Below are positions 60,406 through 64,000 of a DNA stretch of 64,000 nucleotides, in pieces; within the stretch, counting starts at the first letter, position 1; every line of letters starts with the position of its first letter. The stretch is taken from NCBI RefSeq assembly GCF_954871325.1, contig NC_088775.1, positions 88,761,561-88,825,560 of the forward strand, written 5' to 3'. Below the pieces are notes generated by a model. That model searched no databases and was not told the DNA's origin. It worked only from the letters and a program-made list of their open reading frames with translations. The translations under genes were made by a program, and so were the position numbers. This DNA comes from Gordionus sp. m RMFG-2023. Its lineage: Eukaryota; Nematomorpha; Gordioida; Chordodea; Parachordodidae.

Positions 60406-63400
60406 TTATAAATAATTTTTGACATTATCAGAAGCGGCGATTTCGATATTCAGTGTACCCGGCTTTGCAGAGGAAGAAGTTTTACCTTTGCCTAACAGAC
60501 TCATTTCTAAATTTTGAACGGAATCGTCTATCCTAGGTTCTACCTCAATTTGTCCCATGAAGGTATCCTTCATGAGGTTCGAGTTCCAAACCTAATTTAT
60601 AAAAATGGTATATATTTTTATAATTTATTGCCATTTTTATGAATTATAATTGTTCTGTGGAGAGAGGGGGGATTCACTCAAATTATAACTAATATGTGGA
60701 CCCTTTTTATGATATAATAATTTAAAAATTGTATATATATATTAAAATGCAGGGCTTCGAAGACCGAATATTGGTTCAAGATTTTAAACTCTAACGGAAA
60801 ATTTCGATAACAGACACTCAATCGGGACGGATTTTCGAAAAGAAATCCGAACTCACCCGGTCCGATAACTGGGATTCGATGCGTTGTTTATAAAAAGAGT
60901 TCTTGTTTATTCTGTGTTCTCAGAAAAAGTCTTTATCCTAAATTCGAGTTTAAGGCTAATGTTATCATTATTTTATTTATTATTTTCCCTTATAAAATAT
61001 AAGTGTCACTAAATAAGTGAGGTATTAATTCAAAAAAAGTAAACTCTGAAATCAAACCTCGATCCTAATAGGGCTATTTCGCTTTTTGCAGTAGAAAATA
61101 TAGCTTTCGTTCCATACAGGACTCAGGGAGTCTTTCACGGTGCGGGTACGGTAACTGTATTTTTCGCAATAAACCATGACGTAGGGATCCGCGCCTTTTT
61201 AAAAAAAATGCGATAGGAGGGTTATGGTTGGTAGTTAATTTTTCTTAGTGGAAGGAAATGAAATCAATATTTGTAAAAAAAACCTAATTTGTCCTGCTTT
61301 TCGATAGCGGTCGCATGCTTGATAGTGAGCCTATAAACGCACGTGGGATAGCCGTAGCAACCGGAAAAAATGGTACGTTTGGGATAATCCAGTTTGGCCA
61401 TTCTGGTGTAATTTTAAGGTTTGTTTATATAAATTTTCATACAAGTTAGTTATACCTTACTTCGTTATTAATATGGCTAAATTGAATCGAATAAGGAAAA
61501 TGTATCACATGTCGGATAAATTTATTTTAAAATCTTTATTATTGGATCGAATTATTCGTAAAAATTAAAAAAATTTATGAGTATTCAAACATGTCCCTTG
61601 AGAAACTTCGTAAAATCATTTTAATTCTCGAATGGAATATTCGACGAATCAAATCGAATGAAGTGTTAATTATTAGTGCGAATTATTTGATACGTATTTT
61701 TTTGTAAGGTACAGTTACGTGAATTCGATTATGCTTAGGGCCAATATGTATAATATCCTGCGAAATTTCTAAGAATAGGTATTCTACCCATGCTGTACCA
61801 CATTTGGGAAACGATTAAATTAATAAAACTTCTAAAACGAGTTATAATTTTGCCTAAAATATATTTCGATGGGTTGTAAAAAGTAAGTGTTGTTAAGCGG
61901 CTTGTTATGAGCCGATTCTTAAATTCAGTAAAATATTATGCAAAGCCTTAAAATTTTGCACAAAGATTCGAACGTCTAATATTTTTCTGGCTAAAAATAT
62001 TTAGTTAGCCGTTTTAAAAAAATCGGCTCAAATAAAGCCGTTTAACAACATTCGTAGAAAGAATGCACCTATCCACTTATGTTATACTCGAATGTTATTG
62101 GTAAAAATAAAATAAATATAATATAATGATGTAATGTATGCGCCTGATTACCTCACGGTGCCTGCGGGGTAAATCAGTTACACTCCACTGAGAAAATTGG
62201 TATTTTAAAAGAATAATTGTCCTCTTAAAATTTTTTATATATGATTGTCATTTCAAAGTTTATATACCGAACAAAACAATAAGCGACTATTTTAAATGGA
62301 CCATTTCATTCTTTCTTTCTTTTCTCGTAGTAAGAAAAGTAACGTTGTTAAAAAAAATGAAATTCTTTGTTTCAAACTTAAGAAAATATTAGGGCAAAGC
62401 ACAATTCTAACTATCTCCATTTTGATCGATCCCCCATCCAAAGCATGGATATAAATGTTCAAAGAAACCAGGCTAGAAAAAAGTCAAATTTCAATTAGTA
62501 TTTATGTTAGAAACAAAGAAGAATAATATTTCGTTCTCGCCTATATGGCATAATCCGGACTAAAAATGGCTCCGGTTCTAGATATTTTTTTTTCGGGACA
62601 TGCTTCGATCCCCGAAAAATATTTTAAAAGTAATTACGGTAACGGTTTCTGTAAAGTTTAAGAGGTTCTGCTTTGAGCCAATTTTATTTTTTAAAAAAAG
62701 AAGAAAAACCTAAAATTGCATCGATAACTGGAATACACGCGAAACAAGAAATCGCCTTCTTCGTGGGGCTTGAAAGTGGTCGGGAGCACTAAGTAGGTCC
62801 CCGGGGAGGGCAGGAACGCCCTCAAGAAAACGGATCTAGAATTGACGTAATCACTTTGCCCCGCCTTTTCCGTAAATCTGATATCGTGTACTCTGTAAAT
62901 TCGATTTTGTTCGGCCTTTTTTTAAAAAATAAATTTAGCCTCTCATAATTTTGGATTTAAAAAAAAATAGTTTAGCCTTTAAGAATATGAAAACGAACAT
63001 TAATATATATTGAAATGAGAATCTTCTTATTATTTGGTACGTACATATTATGTTTTATTAATTATACAGTGTATTAGATTATCAATTTTTTTTTTTTTAA
63101 AAACCTATAATTTAATAGCAAATAATTATGGTGGGGGGGGGGGGGTTTAAAAAGATAGATGTGAGGTAAAGCCCTAAAAACTTTTGTCGGGACTTAAAGT
63201 CTGACATTCACTACACCATATATGAACAACTAAAAAAATTTTTGAGGTAAAGATGTTATCTACACGTTTGTTATAAGAAAAATGTCCTTCATCACATTTT
63301 TCTTACGAATAGGAAAATAATATCGTTTTTATCTCACTATCCTCCATTTATATAATATATATATAGTAAATACCTTAAATAAGGAAAATCCGATGATCAA

Positions 63401-63933
63401 ATTCTGAGACTTTTCGTACAACTTGACTTCCCGCCTATCCTTTTGCGTGAGATAAAATAAGATTTCCTCCTTTTCGAGTGGCGATTCGTAAAGAGTTAAA
63501 AGACACTATCATAAATATATAAAAATAGTTTTATTAAAATTTACAAGGCTTAACCTTTTTGAATTAGGAGCTAATTTCATTGTGCGCAAGCGCAAATATT
63601 CATTTTATCTATTCATTCCTTTGTATCCCCTTCCCCCAAAAAAAAATATAATTTAATTCCTTTCTTATTCCTTATATTTTTTTTCCGCACTGCATTCTTT
63701 AATCTCCTCTCAGTCCATTCCTTTCTATCAAGATTACTTGCGGATTTTGTAGGAACGTATCAAAATTGACGCAACCCCCGGCCCTATCAGTCTTAGAGCC
63801 CACTGGTCCGTTTATCCATTTGCTCCAGAGCACTGATTCGTGCCAAGTTTTTTGGAGCGTCATGTAAGCAGTGTTTAACACGTAGCATATGGATAGGTGG
63901 GTAAAATTTTGGCAGAAATCGTCGAAAGCCATC
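60406..63933 (-). CDS. Calpain-5/TRA-3-like protease, C-terminal six exons (5' part beyond window)
   Basis: Exons (transcript order): 63738-63933, 63374-63505, 62710-62915, 61284-61402, 61058-61194, 60406-60591, stop TAA. All junctions are GT-AG and in phase. The first exon ends the protease core (MAFDDFCQNFTHLSICYVLN, then GGCVNFDTFLQNPQ). Next is the calpain beta-sandwich (LIIGFSLFK, NRIYRVHDI, YVNSRSVFLRAFLPSPGTY, LPTTFKPHEEGDFLFRVYSS). Last comes a C2 domain (YRLTIKHAT, GADPYVMVYCEKYSYRTRT, SPVWNESYIFY, KDTFMGQIEV, KPGTLNIEIAAS). A C-terminal C2 domain instead of EF-hands marks the calpain-5/6/TRA-3 group, intracellular calcium-dependent cysteine proteases. Catalytic Cys, His and Asn lie outside the window, so activity cannot be judged. 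Intron 3 (61403-62709) carries a MITE. Confidence 0.92.
61884..62053. mobile_element. hAT-like MITE (family 1) in a calpain intron
   Basis: A 170-bp copy with ends TAAGTGTTGTTAAGCGGCT and AGCCGTTTAACAACATTC. It is flanked by GTAAAAAG (61876-61883) and GTAGAAAG (62054-62061), an 8-bp duplication with one mismatch. It lies in the intron between the calpain exons at 62710-62915 and 61284-61402. Confidence 0.75.
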
Positions 63934-64000
63934 CTGATTTGAAAATATATATAAAAACATTTATTAAAAATAATTAAAGATTCTTAAAAATCATCAATTT

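Overview
This is a strongly AT-rich, gene-poor, repeat-rich animal nuclear DNA window. By eye roughly a quarter of the bases are G or C. The genes are eukaryotic: split by short GT-AG introns, with animal-specific domains (SIX homeobox, C2H2 zinc fingers, GH18 chitinase with a CBM14 tail, TMEM65, calpain-5/TRA-3). The Asn/Lys/Ile-rich codon use and the secreted chitinase fit an AT-biased invertebrate. The sequence does not fix the phylum. There are no rRNA or CRISPR features, no supportable tRNA, and no operon organisation.

Host genes, left to right. (1) A single-exon SIX4/5-class homeobox gene (minus, 2638-3792) stops at homeodomain position 57. (2) A C2H2 zinc-finger gene (plus, 14117-18159) is probably two exons and carries seven copies of a 19-residue tandem repeat. 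(3) A decayed chitinase-like 3' exon lies at 28432-29252. (4) An unidentified minus-strand gene is suggested by phase-compatible small exons at 37470-37798, with two more possible exons at 36806-36848 and 35602-35691. (5) A complete 10-exon GH18+CBM14 chitinase (plus, 41584-45152) was assembled by eye: 1371 coding bases, 456 residues. (6) A complete 6-exon TMEM65-like gene (minus, 48513-49740) has 195 residues. (7) The last six exons of a calpain-5/TRA-3-like gene (minus, 60406-63933) run off the right edge.

Mobile DNA dominates the rest. hAT-superfamily elements are the main theme. Several can be delimited to the base by 8-bp target duplications: 23399-24872, 25267-27789 (with a BED-finger transposase) and 46224-48014. 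A fragment lies near 32815-33490. A family of small hAT-like MITEs shares the end TAGTGTTGTTAAACGGCT, with copies at 330-773, 488-708 (nested in the first), 20091-20272, 61884-62053 and several fragments. A second hairpin-like MITE family (363-420 bp) occurs at 8148, 22269 and 40199. A third family, with GGGACCC ends, occurs whole at 35839-36338 and again at about 23255-28101, where two hAT elements have inserted into it. Near 50.4-57.1 kb a young Ty3/Gypsy element with identical 148-bp LTRs sits inside the coding remains of an older LTR element.

The genes do not form an obvious pathway. They look like unrelated loci separated by transposon-filled AT-rich spacers. Transposon pieces have accumulated in introns, for example a MITE in the calpain gene and a (CTTT)n tract in the chitinase gene.
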